A stretch of 64,000 nucleotides of DNA from Streptomyces sp. CB03234. Its GTDB lineage: Bacteria; Actinomycetota; Actinomycetes; Streptomycetales; Streptomycetaceae. Numbering within the stretch: the stretch's first letter is position 1; every line of letters begins with the position of its first letter. Location: the NCBI RefSeq assembly GCF_001905885.1, contig NZ_LIYH01000005.1:372001-436000 (forward strand). The letters run 5' to 3'. The position numbers were made by a program, and so were the translations under genes. The notes under the pieces are model-generated. The model was not told the origin of the DNA. It did no database searches and was given only the letters and a program-made list of their open reading frames with translations. Shown one piece after another: positions 32,913-40,846 of the stretch.

Positions 32913-33050
32913 CCGGGCCGCCCTCCCTTCCGAGAGTCGCGGGCTCCGGCGCCCTGTCAAGGGCGCTTCGCGTCGGCTTCGCCGATGGGCTTCGCCCACC
33001 CTTGACAGGCCGCCTCCACTCGCGCGTTTTCTCTCGGAGGGCGGCCCCGG
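32913..33050. ncRNA. Candidate nested multi-stem structure in repeat arm A
   Basis: Nested pairings: outer stem CCGAGAG (32930-32936) with CTCTCGG (33031-33037), extended outside by CCGGGCCGCCCT with AGGGCGGCCCCGG. An inner perfect 11-bp stem CCTGTCAAGGG (32953-32963) pairs with CCCTTGACAGG (32999-33009). Inside that are two adjacent 5-bp hairpins with TTC loops, TCGGC-TTC-GCCGA (32973-32985) and TGGGC-TTC-GCCCA (32986-32998). The homologous copy in the right arm keeps the same plan with paired changes. Whether it acts as RNA or as a DNA cruciform cannot be decided, and no promoter was identified. Confidence 0.4.
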
Positions 33051-33325
33051 GGAGCAGGCATCCCGGGGGGCGCACCACTGTGCCGGGGTTCGTTGCCGAG
33101 GCGACCGGGCCGGGGCAGGCGCGACAGTGGAATGGGGCGGTGACGGCTCGGCTAAGCGACTGGCGGCCGTCTTCGGGTTGCGGCACAAGACCTCGCTCCG
33201 GTGAGTGGTGGGTGCGCCCCAGTGCAATGGGGCTTCTGGGGTCGGCTCGGCGACTGCGGCCGGGTGAGGGGCCGGGGTTAAGGCAGGTGGCTGAGGTGGG
33301 TGCGGGGCTGGGCCAGGGTGTTGCC
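32913..33325 (+). repeat. Arm A of a large imperfect inverted repeat
   Basis: This segment matches the reverse complement of 34013-34430 along most of its length. Strongly conserved blocks include GCCGGGGCAGGCGCG, GGCTCGGCTAAGCG, GCGGCCGTCTTC, GACCTCGCTCC, AGGCAGGTGGCTG and GGTGGGTGCGGGGCTGGGCC. Confidence 0.8.
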
Positions 33326-33492
33326 CTGTCCGGCCGGGGGCACGGCGGGGGCGTCGGGCCACGGGACGGTGAAGCGCCCGGCCCGGTCGGGCCTTCGGCT
33401 CGGGCCCGGGCCCACGGCCTCCCGGCGACTCGGGTGCGGCCGGGGCACGCCCCGCTGCTCCCCTGCCGGGACAGCCCGGGAAGGGGCGGCCC

Positions 33493-33615
33493 TCCAGTCA
33501 CAGCCGTATCGGCCCCCTGGGGTTGTGGGCGGGATCGGACACCCCTGCCCGGATGCGCTTGGCCGGGAGGTGTCCTACACCGCCCGCAACTCCCCGGCTG
33601 TGGTGCAGGTGTGAC
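33493..33615 (+). repeat. Hairpin module B1
   Basis: Direct copy of module B2. A 22-bp imperfect stem (33522-33543 with 33569-33590) begins GTTGTGGGCGG and ends GGACACC, with an internal mismatch of about three bases. An outer stem CACAGCCG with CGGCTGTG brackets it. Confidence 0.75.
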
Positions 33616-33802
33616 GGTGGGGGCGAGTGGGGCGACGTGGTGAGGCAGGCGGGGCCAGAGGGACGGATCCGGACACCGGGTGCCCCGCAGGGTCCGCCTG
33701 GAGGCGTGGCCTTCCCGGCCCGGCTGATGCTCTACGGGACCCGCTGGCGGTCCCGCGGGCCCAGGACACCCCAGCCGACACCACAGGACGACCCCCCTGC
33801 CC

Positions 33803-33928
33803 TCTCCAGTCACAGCCGTGTCGCCTCGCCGGAGTTGTGGGCGGCATGGGACACCCACAGCCCCCGACACCACGGCGGGGAGGTGTCCCACACCGCCCAC
33901 AACTCCCCCATCCCGGTGCTGCTGTGAC
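33803..33928 (+). repeat. Hairpin module B2
   Basis: Second copy about 310 bp downstream of B1. The stem 33834-33855 with 33882-33903 pairs at 20 of 22 positions; the two mismatches fall at the same internal position as in B1. The outer stem here is GTCACAGC with GCTGTGAC, shifted slightly from B1. After the module both copies continue with a similar GCAGGCGGGGCC block. Confidence 0.75.
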
Positions 33929-34012
33929 CAAGGAGACGGGTGGGGCCTCCCTGTGGGGCAGGCGGGGCCGGTGAGGTGCCCGGGAGCCGACCGGCCGGGT
34001 GCCGCTGGGGCG

Positions 34013-34430
34013 AAGCAACACCCAGGCCCAGCCCCGCACCCACCCCAGCCACCTGCCTGAACCCCGGCACATCACCCACCCGCAGCCGCCGGACCGACCC
34101 CGGCAGCCCCATGCCACTGCCGCGCACCCACCACCGGCAGGAGCGAGGTCCTGTACCGCAACCGGAAGACGGCCGCTCGCCGCTTAGCCGAGCCGCGCCG
34201 CCCCATTCCTCTGCCGCGCCTGCCCCGGCACCCGCCTCCCGGCCACGAACGGCACCGGCAAAGGCGGGCCCCTCCTGGGCCCGTTCCCCCGGGGCCGCCC
34301 TCCGAGTGGGAAAAGGCGGGCGGAGGCGGCCGGTCAAGGGTGGGCGAAGCCCATCGCGAAGCGACGCGACCGAAGGGAGCGCCCTTGACGGGACGCCGGA
34401 GCCCGCCACACTCGGAGAGAGGGTGGCCCG
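34013..34430 (-). repeat. Arm A' of the large inverted repeat
   Basis: Reverse-complement copy of 32913-33325. Its nested structure has outer stem CCGAGTG/CACTCGG where arm A has CCGAGAG/CTCTCGG, and hairpins TCGC-TTC-GCGA and TGGGC-TTC-GCCCA (as read on the minus strand). One position in the CCCGTCAAGGG/CCCTTGACCGG stem is mismatched here but paired in arm A. Confidence 0.8.
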
Positions 34431-34900
34431 CACGGTCATCGTGGGCGGGGCGTCTGCCTCGGGGGCGGTGGCCCGCACGGTCATCGTGGGCGGGGCGTCT
34501 GCCTCGGGGGCGGTGGCCCGCACGGTCATCGTGGGCGGGGCGTCTGCCTCGGGGGCGGTGGCCCGCACGGTCATCGTGGGCGGGGCGTCTGCCTCGGGGG
34601 CGGTGGCCCGCACGGTCATCGTGGGCTGGGCGTCCGCCTCGGGGGCGGTGGCCCGCACGGTCATCGTGGGCTGGGCGTCCGCCTCGGGGGCGGTGGCCCG
34701 CACGGTCATCGTGGGCTGGGCGTCCGCCTCGGGGGCGGTGGCCCGCACGGTCACCGTGAGCAGGGCATCCAGCCCGAGAGCGGCGCCCCACACGCCCACC
34801 ATGGGCAAGGCGTCCAGCCCGAGGGCGGTGGCCCGCACGGTCACCGTGGGCGGGGCGCCCACCCCGAGGGCGCGCCCCGCACGGTCGCCATGAGCGGACC
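34423..34900. repeat. 45-bp tandem repeat array
   Basis: Units start GTGGCCCGCACGGTC at 34423, 34468 and every 45 bases to 34828, with a partial copy at 34873. Four spacer segments are identical, the next three share GTGGGCTGGGCGTCCG, and the last three are degenerate. A 45-base period keeps every stop-free frame open, so open frames (15-residue repeats on either strand) are expected by structure alone. There are no spacers, so it is not CRISPR. Confidence 0.9.
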
Positions 34901-34979
34901 GGCCACCTCCGGGGCGTAAGCGGGCCCGTACCCGGGAGCCTGGGCGGCTGTGGGGCTCCGGGGTGGGGGTGGGGCTCGG

Positions 34980-34985
34980 TAGGCT
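34980..34985 (+). promoter_or_regulatory. -10 element for leaderless sseB transcript
   Basis: TAGGCT ends 7 bases before the ATG at 34993. No ribosome site precedes that ATG, so transcription probably starts at the A of the start codon. Confidence 0.5.
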
Positions 34986-34992
34986 TACGGGC

Positions 34993-35436
34993 ATGTACGG
35001 GTACGAGCAGAACCAGGGCGCCTACGCCCCGCCCCAGCAGGGGTACGCGCAGCAGCCGCCGCTGTACCCCGAGCCGTCGCCGCCCTCGCTCGCGGATGCC
35101 GTGCGGGCGTTCACCACCGGGTCGCTGTCGGCCGAGGACTTCCAGCAGATCTTCGCGACCTCGAAGGTCTACTGCCCGCGCGGTGACAACCCCGGCTTCC
35201 TCGCGCTGCACAACACTCAGCAGCCGGTCATCCCGATGTTCACGTCGCTCAAGGAACTGCGCCGGTACGCGGGCAAGGAGTCCAAGTACTTCGTGATCAC
35301 CGGCGCCGAGGTGATCGACCTGCTGCCCACCGGGTACGGCTTCGTCCTGGACATGGAGGGCGACCACCGGATGGTGTTCGACGCCAAGGCCGTGGAGCAG
35401 ATGGTCGACTTCGCCATGCGGCGGATGTACGGCTGA
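34993..35436 (+). CDS. SseB-family protein
   Basis: 147 residues. A Tyr/Gln/Pro-rich N-terminus (MYGYEQNQGAYAPPQQGYAQQ) precedes the SseB domain: SLADAVRAFTTGSLSAEDFQQIFATSKVYCPRGDNPGF, VIPMFTSLKELRRYAG and GAEVIDLLPTGYGFVLDM. Bacterial SseB-domain proteins of this type are of unknown function. It starts at ATG 34993, directly after the repeat region. A broken LURP-one gene follows 1 base after its stop, so the pair was probably once an operon. Confidence 0.85.
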   Translation: MYGYEQNQGAYAPPQQGYAQQPPLYPEPSPPSLADAVRAFTTGSLSAEDFQQIFATSKVYCPRGDNPGFLALHNTQQPVIPMFTSLKELRRYAGKESKYFVITGAEVIDLLPTGYGFVLDMEGDHRMVFDAKAVEQMVDFAMRRMYG

Positions 35437-35437
35437 G

Positions 35438-35841
35438 CCGCCCGAGCCGACCGTAATCACCGAACCGGGCGGCGGTGGCGTCGTCGCCTTCGCCGGGCAG
35501 AAGCGGTTCAAGCTCAAGGAGCAGATCACGCTCTGGACCGGCGAGGACCGCTCCGAGGTGCTCGGCGGCTTCAAGGCGCGGCAGGTCGTCGACCTGGGGG
35601 CCACGTATGACGTGACGGGGCCGGACGGCGCCTCCATAGGGACGTTCCGCGAGGACGCCAAGGCCTCGCTGCTCCCGTCCACCTGGCATCTGACCCAGGG
35701 CGCCGAGGGCGAGCAGCCGGCGGTGAAGGGGACCGAGCGCAGCGCTTGGGGATCGCGCTGGCCCGCCGGGGCTGGGAGGCGGTCGACGCGGTGCTGCCGT
35801 TCCCGCTCCCGGTGCCGTTCGTCTACCACTTCGACCGCTGA
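35438..35841 (+). pseudogene. LURP-one-related gene, 5'-truncated and frameshifted
   Basis: The frame gives VVAFAGQKRFKLKEQITLWT, then RSEVLGGFKARQVVDLGATYDVTG and TFREDAKASLLPSTWHLTQG, then TERS: the middle of a LURP-one barrel. The remainder appears in another frame after a shift near 35740 (LGIALARRGWEAVDAVLPF then PVPFVYHFDR) and stops at 35839-35841. The first 25-30 residues of the family and any start codon are absent at the junction with the SseB stop. Two independent lesions argue for true decay rather than a base-call error. Confidence 0.75.
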
Positions 35842-35937
35842 CGCGCCGCCGACGGCCCGCTGACCGGCCGGGGCGGCGCCCCAAGTGGGGGGAGCGGGAA
35901 CGGAAGGTCGGCGGGTACCGCCGCCTCCGGGGCGTCG

Positions 35938-36357
35938 GTGATCCTTGTGCGCATGGTGCTCTTGTTCGAATTCGCCCTGCATTCGCTGATGGACCTGGCT
36001 CTGCGGCTGTTCGGCAGGACCTTCGACGCGTCGGTCTCCGCCCGCCGGATCGCGTCCTTCCGGCGCGGCAAGGGAGCGGTGCTGCGCTGCCGTTACCGGA
36101 TGCGCGCCGAGGGCCCGGCCGCCGCCATGTGCCGGGGGAAGCTCACGCTGACGCGGGCGGGTGCCGTGCTGGACCGTACCGGGGGCGCGAAGAGGCTCCG
36201 GCTGACCTCCCCGGGAAACGTCGCGACCGGTGGCGGCAGGGGCGGCACCGTCATCGTCTGCGAGGCGGCGGGCGCGGGGGCGGTCGAGCTGCTCGTACAG
36301 ACGTGGGACCCGGCGCTGGTGAAGCTGGTCACCGACACCATGGCGGCACGCGTCTGA
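35938..36357 (+). CDS. Conserved hypothetical protein
   Basis: About 139 residues from GTG 35938 (alternatives GTG 35947, ATG 35953). An N-terminal hydrophobic stretch (MVLLFEFALHSLMDLALRLFG) could be an amphipathic or membrane helix. A basic region follows (SARRIASFRRGKGAVLRCRYRM), then a small beta-rich domain. No family recognised. It is monocistronic, 51 bases before the next gene. Confidence 0.55.
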   Translation: MILVRMVLLFEFALHSLMDLALRLFGRTFDASVSARRIASFRRGKGAVLRCRYRMRAEGPAAAMCRGKLTLTRAGAVLDRTGGAKRLRLTSPGNVATGGGRGGTVIVCEAAGAGAVELLVQTWDPALVKLVTDTMAARV

Positions 36358-36408
36358 ATCAACTCCTCCGGTTCGATTGATATGTTGATCGCTCGCAAGG
36401 GGGGCGTG

Positions 36409-37146
36409 ATGATCCGCGTATTGGTGGTCGACGACGAGGTTCTGCTGCGTTCGTGCATGCAGCGCATCCTGGAGAGCGAGCCCGACATCGAGGTTCCCGC
36501 CGCCTGTGACGGGCGGGGCGCCGTCGAGGCCGTGGAGAGGCACCGGCCCGACGTGGTGCTGCTGGACCTGCGCATGCCGGACGTCGACGGGCTGTCCGTA
36601 CTGGCCGCGCTCCAGGCGCGTTCCGTGCGTCCCGCGGTCGCCGTCCTGACGACCTTCTCAGCCGACGAGGACATCGCGGCCGCGCTGGGCGCCGGGGCGT
36701 CGGGCTTCCTGCTCAAGGACGCCACTCCGCGGGAACTGGCCGACGCGGTACGGGTGTTGGCGTCCGGCGGCACCGTGCTGTCGTCGACGGCGGCCCGGGT
36801 CGTGGTCGACGGATACCTCAGCGGTGGTCGTACGCGGCCGGCGCCGAGGGACCCGCGCCTGGACAGTCTCACCGAGCGGGAGCGCCAGGTGCTGGAGCTG
36901 GTGGCCGAGGGGCTCACCAACGCCGACATCGGGCGCAGGCTGCTGATGAGCGCGTCCACGACCAAGGAACACGTCAGCGCGATCCTGTCCAAGCTGGGCC
37001 TGGCCAATCGAGTTCAGGCGGCGGTGCTGGCGCACAGCATCGCGGCCGGGGTGCCCGCGTCTTCCCGTACCACCTCGTCCGGTACCACCTCTTCCCGTAC
37101 CACCTCGTCCCGCCCGCCGCTCGCGTTGGCGGCGGCGTCTCACTGA
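36409..37146 (+). CDS. NarL-family response regulator
   Basis: 245 residues. Receiver: DDE near residue 8, phospho-Asp in VVLLDLRMPD, Thr in LTTFSADED, Lys in FLLKDATP. LuxR HTH: LTERERQVLELVAEGLTNADIGRRLLMSASTTKEHVSAILSKLGLANR. ATG 36409 follows an AAGGGGGG ribosome site and gives the canonical MIRVLVVDDE. The last 25 residues are a Ser/Thr repeat (SSRTTSSGTTSSRTTSSR) beyond the normal domain end. The 3' end overlaps, antisense, the histidine kinase gene by 173 bases; the two are the likely cognate pair. Confidence 0.92.
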   Translation: MIRVLVVDDEVLLRSCMQRILESEPDIEVPAACDGRGAVEAVERHRPDVVLLDLRMPDVDGLSVLAALQARSVRPAVAVLTTFSADEDIAAALGAGASGFLLKDATPRELADAVRVLASGGTVLSSTAARVVVDGYLSGGRTRPAPRDPRLDSLTERERQVLELVAEGLTNADIGRRLLMSASTTKEHVSAILSKLGLANRVQAAVLAHSIAAGVPASSRTTSSGTTSSRTTSSRPPLALAAASH

Positions 37147-38317
37147 CGGCGGGTGGCGAGAGCGGCAGTACGGCACGTACGAGAAAGCCGCCGTCGTCCG
37201 TGGGCCCGGCGTCGAGGCGGCCACCGGCCAGGGCGGTGCGCTCCTTCAGGCCCCGCAGGCCGAACCCGCCGGAGGGGCCGGGTGGCGGCGGGGCGGTGGC
37301 GGGACCGTTGCGTACCTCGATGACGAGGGTGTCGCGGCGGTCGGGTGACGGACCCACCGAGACGGTGACCGGGGCGCCGGGGGCGTGCTTGCGTACGTTG
37401 GTGAGGGCTTCCTGCACGGTGCGGTAGGCGGCACGCTCGACGGCGGCCGCGCAGGGGTGGCCCCCGTCCGGCAGGGTCAGGCTCAGGGTGGCGTCGAGCC
37501 GGCTCTCCTCGACCAGGGCGGGCAGGTTGTCCAGGCGGGCGTGGCCCGCCTCCTCCTCGTCCGGGCCGCGCAGTACGCCGACGACGTCGCGCAGTTCCCG
37601 CATCGCGTCGGCGCCGTGGCGGCGGATCGTCTCGGCGTCCTCCCGGACGGTGTCGTCGGGGGCGGTGGCCCACAGGGCTCCGGCCTGGGCGGTGATGATG
37701 CCCAGGTGGTACGAGACGGTGTCGTGCATCTCCCGTGCCATGCGGGCCCGCTCCCGCGCCACGGCCTGTTCGGCCTCCAGCCGGCGCCCGCGTGCCTGGC
37801 TCTCGGTCAGCTCGGCCAGGCGGGAGCGCAGCTCGGAGCGGGTGCGGGCGAGCAGGCCCAGGCCGGTGGGCCCGATGCTGAACATCAGGGCGATCTGGAC
37901 GGTGATCAGGTGGTCGGTCCAGGTCAGGGCGGGTTCCGCGACCAGTCCCCACTGCATGGACGACGCGAACACCGCCGCCGCGCAGCCGATGACGGCGGGG
38001 CGGCGGACCGGGTGGCGGGGCAGCTCGGCCGCCACGGTGAACATGGCGATCATGGGCGCCAGCCACAGGTGGCCGGTGGCCATGGACGGCAGGGTGGCGA
38101 GCAGGACCGGCACGGGGAACCGGCGGCGCAGGACGAGCCCGAGCAGGGCCGGCGGGCAGACGGCGGCGGACTCGATGTCGAGGGCGCCGACCAGTGTGAA
38201 CAGTTCCAGCGAGGCGGCCGCCGCGATCGCCCAGTCGGTGCGCCGGACGCCGGGGCGCGGGCGGCGCGGTCTTTCGGACACGGGCTTCCTCACTGCACTC
38301 ACTGCACTCACTGGCAC
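36974..38317 (-). CDS. Membrane histidine kinase (HisKA_3/NarX type)
   Basis: 447 residues. About six N-terminal membrane helices are followed by a dimerisation domain with phospho-His in REMHDTVSYHLGIITAQAG. The HATPase domain has N-box AYRTVQEALTNVRKHA and G-box GFGLRGLKERTALAGG. The ATPase domain ends around residue 386 (VRAVLPLS, near 37160). The final about 60 residues, with RWYGKRWYRTRWYGK, are read antisense through the regulator gene and look like run-on after loss of the normal stop. GTG start at 38317 lies in a 9-bp repeat; a start a few codons inside is possible. Confidence 0.88.
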   Translation of the reverse strand: MPVSAVSAVRKPVSERPRRPRPGVRRTDWAIAAAASLELFTLVGALDIESAAVCPPALLGLVLRRRFPVPVLLATLPSMATGHLWLAPMIAMFTVAAELPRHPVRRPAVIGCAAAVFASSMQWGLVAEPALTWTDHLITVQIALMFSIGPTGLGLLARTRSELRSRLAELTESQARGRRLEAEQAVARERARMAREMHDTVSYHLGIITAQAGALWATAPDDTVREDAETIRRHGADAMRELRDVVGVLRGPDEEEAGHARLDNLPALVEESRLDATLSLTLPDGGHPCAAAVERAAYRTVQEALTNVRKHAPGAPVTVSVGPSPDRRDTLVIEVRNGPATAPPPPGPSGGFGLRGLKERTALAGGRLDAGPTDDGGFLVRAVLPLSPPAVSETPPPTRAAGGTRWYGKRWYRTRWYGKTRAPRPRCCAPAPPPELDWPGPAWTGSR

Positions 38318-38363
38318 TCGCTCGCACTTACTGATCGCTACGGATCGCTACGGATCGCTGCGA
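38289..38363. repeat. Short direct repeats at the histidine kinase start
   Basis: Nearly three copies of CTCACTGCA (38289-38314) overlap the kinase's first codons. Two and a half copies of ATCGCTACGG (38334-38360) lie just upstream. These could shift start-codon choice or promoter spacing by slippage. Confidence 0.7.
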
Positions 38364-38518
38364 TGTCGCTTGCAGTATCACCGAGCGCGTCGGGGGTACC
38401 GCGTGCGGGTGTGGGCGGGAATGGGTGGCCGGGGAGCCGTGTTCCGGTGGCAGGAAGTTCAGTGTTCAACTAATCTGGGGGTATGCCGCCCGGAGGGGCG
38501 GCCCCGAGGAGGACCGTC

Positions 38519-39511
38519 ATGCCTGCCGTAACCGTCGAGAACCCGCTCACCCTGCCGCGCGTCGACACGCCCGCGGGTACCGTGCAGCGCCCGGTGCTGG
38601 CCGTGACCACCGCACCGAGCGGCTTCGAGGGGGAGGGCTTCCCGGTGCGCCGCGCGTTCGCCGGGATCAACTACCGCTACCTCGACCCGTTCATCATGAT
38701 GGACCAGATGGGCGAGGTGGAGTACGGCGTCGGGGAGGCGAAGGGAACGCCGTGGCACCCGCACCGCGGCTTCGAGACCGTCACGTACCTCATCGACGGC
38801 ACCTTCGTCCACCAGGACAGCAACGGGGGCGGTGGCACCATCCGCAACGGCGACACCCAGTGGATGACCGCCGGGTCCGGGCTGCTGCACATCGAGGCGC
38901 CGCCGGAGAACCTCGTCATGTCCGGCGGCCTCTTCCACGGGCTCCAGCTGTGGGTCAACCTGCCCGCCAAGGACAAGTGGATGGACCCCCGCTACCAGGA
39001 CATCCGCGGCGGCCAGGTCCAGCTCCTCACCTCCCCCGACGGCGGCGCGCTGCTGCGCGTCATCGCCGGCGAGCTGGACGGGCACGAGGGCCCGGGCATC
39101 ACGCACACCCCGATCACCATGATCCACGCGACCCTGCGCCCCGGCGCGGAGGTCACCCTCCCGTGGCGGCAGGACTTCAACGGCCTCGCGTACGTCCTCG
39201 CCGGGCGCGGTTCCGTCGGGGGCGAGCGGCGGCCCGTCCACATGGGCCAGACGGCCGTCTTCGGCGACGGGGGCTCGCTGACCGTCCGCGCCGACGAAAA
39301 GCAGGACGGCCACACCCCGGACCTGGAGGTCATCCTCCTGGGCGGGCAGCCGATCCGGGAGCCGATGGCGCACTACGGCCCGTTCGTCATGAACACCCAG
39401 GCCGAGCTGCGGCAGGCCTTCGAGGACTTCCAGGCCGGCCGCCTCGGCCGTATCCCGGCGGTCCACGGCATGCAGGACGGCACGGGCCACGAAATCACCC
39501 CGGGCGCCTGA
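38519..39511 (+). CDS. Pirin-family bicupin protein
   Basis: 330 residues with the N-terminal cupin carrying the metal ligands (GTPWHPHRGFETVTYLIDGTFVHQDSNG ... SGLLHIEAP) and a C-terminal pirin domain. Bacterial pirins bind iron and some act as quercetinases or modulate pyruvate dehydrogenase. The ATG at 38519 is set by GAGGAGGA 8 bases upstream. A TAATCT -10-like element sits at about 38471-38476. Monocistronic. Confidence 0.9.
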   Translation: MPAVTVENPLTLPRVDTPAGTVQRPVLAVTTAPSGFEGEGFPVRRAFAGINYRYLDPFIMMDQMGEVEYGVGEAKGTPWHPHRGFETVTYLIDGTFVHQDSNGGGGTIRNGDTQWMTAGSGLLHIEAPPENLVMSGGLFHGLQLWVNLPAKDKWMDPRYQDIRGGQVQLLTSPDGGALLRVIAGELDGHEGPGITHTPITMIHATLRPGAEVTLPWRQDFNGLAYVLAGRGSVGGERRPVHMGQTAVFGDGGSLTVRADEKQDGHTPDLEVILLGGQPIREPMAHYGPFVMNTQAELRQAFEDFQAGRLGRIPAVHGMQDGTGHEITPGA

Positions 39512-39727
39512 ACGGACCCGGTACGGGCCGGGCGGCCCGTGACGGCTCGGTGGCCGTGACGCCCCGGTGACCGCGACGGGCCGGCCAGCCCCCGCCCGGC
39601 CGCCCCGCCCCCGCCCGGCCGGTGGCCGTAACGCGGCCCCCGCCCCCGACCGCGCGGCCCTGACTGGGTGTCACCCGGCCGGGCCCGTCCACGGGCGGGG
39701 CCCGGGTGGGCGTGGTGGCGTGGTGGG

Positions 39728-40765
39728 GTGCACACGCTGCCCGAGCCCGTCCGCCGCATCGCCGCCTGGTGCGTGGTCATCCTGCTCGTCACCGGCGTGG
39801 CGGCGGTCGGCGTGTGGCTGTGCGTGACGTTCCAGACCGCCGTCACGCCCGTGCTGCTCGCCCTGCTCGGGACCGCGCTGCTCGGGCCGCTGTACCGGCG
39901 GCTCGTCGCCATGAAGGTCCAGCGGTCCCTGGCCGCCGGGCTGACCTGCGCGGCCGTGGTCGCCGTCGTCGGCGGCGCCACGTACATCGTGGTCGCCGCG
40001 CTCATCGACACCGGCGACCAGATCCTCACCTCGCTCCGCCGCGCCGCCACCGACCTCGCCCAGCACTTCGGCGCCGCCGGCACCTCCCTCGACGACCTCG
40101 CCGCCAACGCCAGGGACCTCCTCGGGAGGTTCGGCAGCACGGCGGCGACCGGGGTGATCAGCGGGCTCAGCGTCGTCGGCGAGGTGATCGCCATGGCCGT
40201 CCTCGCCCTGCTCCTGGTCTTCTTCTTCCTCCGCGACTCGGGCCGCGCCATGCGCGCCCTGCGCGGCCTCGTGCCCCGCGGCAGCGCCGACCACGTCGAG
40301 GCCATGGCCCGCCGCGCCTTCGGGGCCGTGGAGGGCTTCATGCGCGGTACGACGTTCATCGCCCTCATCGACGCGCTCCTCATCACGGCCGGGCTGCTCA
40401 TCCTGCGCGTCCCGGGCGCGGTCGGGCTCGGCGCGCTCGTCTTCGTCGGCGCGTACATCCCGTACCTCGGCGCGTTCATCTCCGGAGCCGTGGCGATCCT
40501 GGTGGCGCTCGCGGACCGGGGCGTCGTCATCGCGCTGTGGGCGGTCGGCGTCGTGCTCGCCGTACAGCTCATCGAAGGGCACGTCCTCCAGCCGGTGATC
40601 CAGAGCCGTACGGTCCAGATGCACCCGGCCGTCGTCATGCTCGCCATCACCGCGGGCGCGTCCGTCGCCGGGATCCTCGGCATGCTGCTCGCCGTGCCGC
40701 TGACGGCCGCCGCGTTCGGGGTGGTCGGCGAGCTGCGCAGGCTGTACGCGGCGGGCGGTACGTAG
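39728..40765 (+). CDS. AI-2E/PerM-family transporter
   Basis: 345 residues, seven or eight membrane helices in the AI-2E pattern: two N-terminal helix pairs, a soluble stretch (GDQILTSLRRAATDLAQHFG) and helices around VIAMAVLALLLVFFFLRDSGR. Next comes ALVFVGAYIPYLGAFISGAVAIL, and the signature LIEGHVLQPVIQSRTVQMHP. GTG 39728 is the most likely start; the preceding 200 bases are low-complexity GC with no ribosome site standing out. Substrate unknown; family members export signals or act as Na+/H+ antiporters. Confidence 0.88.
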   Translation: MHTLPEPVRRIAAWCVVILLVTGVAAVGVWLCVTFQTAVTPVLLALLGTALLGPLYRRLVAMKVQRSLAAGLTCAAVVAVVGGATYIVVAALIDTGDQILTSLRRAATDLAQHFGAAGTSLDDLAANARDLLGRFGSTAATGVISGLSVVGEVIAMAVLALLLVFFFLRDSGRAMRALRGLVPRGSADHVEAMARRAFGAVEGFMRGTTFIALIDALLITAGLLILRVPGAVGLGALVFVGAYIPYLGAFISGAVAILVALADRGVVIALWAVGVVLAVQLIEGHVLQPVIQSRTVQMHPAVVMLAITAGASVAGILGMLLAVPLTAAAFGVVGELRRLYAAGGT

Positions 40766-40846
40766 GCCGTGTCCCGGACCGCCGCCGGCCCGGCACCCGG
40801 TTAGCATCCGCGACAGGGGGCAGCCCGGGCACGTACGGAGGCCGTC

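Larger units (their letters stand above)
32872..34992. other. 2.1-kb non-coding composite repeat region
   Basis: No reading frame here resembles a known protein. Frames are open on both strands at once because of GC content and a 45-bp repeat. From left to right the region holds inverted-repeat arm A (32913-33325), hairpin module B1 (33493-33615), hairpin module B2 (33803-33928), arm A in reverse (34013-34430) and a 45-bp tandem array (34423-34900). Between arms and modules lie GC-rich spacers (33340-33480 and 33735-33795) in which only short inverted repeats were seen. The nearest genes are intact on both sides. Confidence 0.75.

Noticed and set aside
34423..34900. CRISPR array
   Set aside because: Units follow each other directly with no unique spacers, and no cas genes are present.
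33810..36543. Long minus-strand frames across the repeat region, including one starting at the sseB start codon
   Set aside because: They are open only because the 45-bp unit is a multiple of three and GC-rich; all frames are open at once, and starts coincide with the promoter of sseB or run antisense through it.
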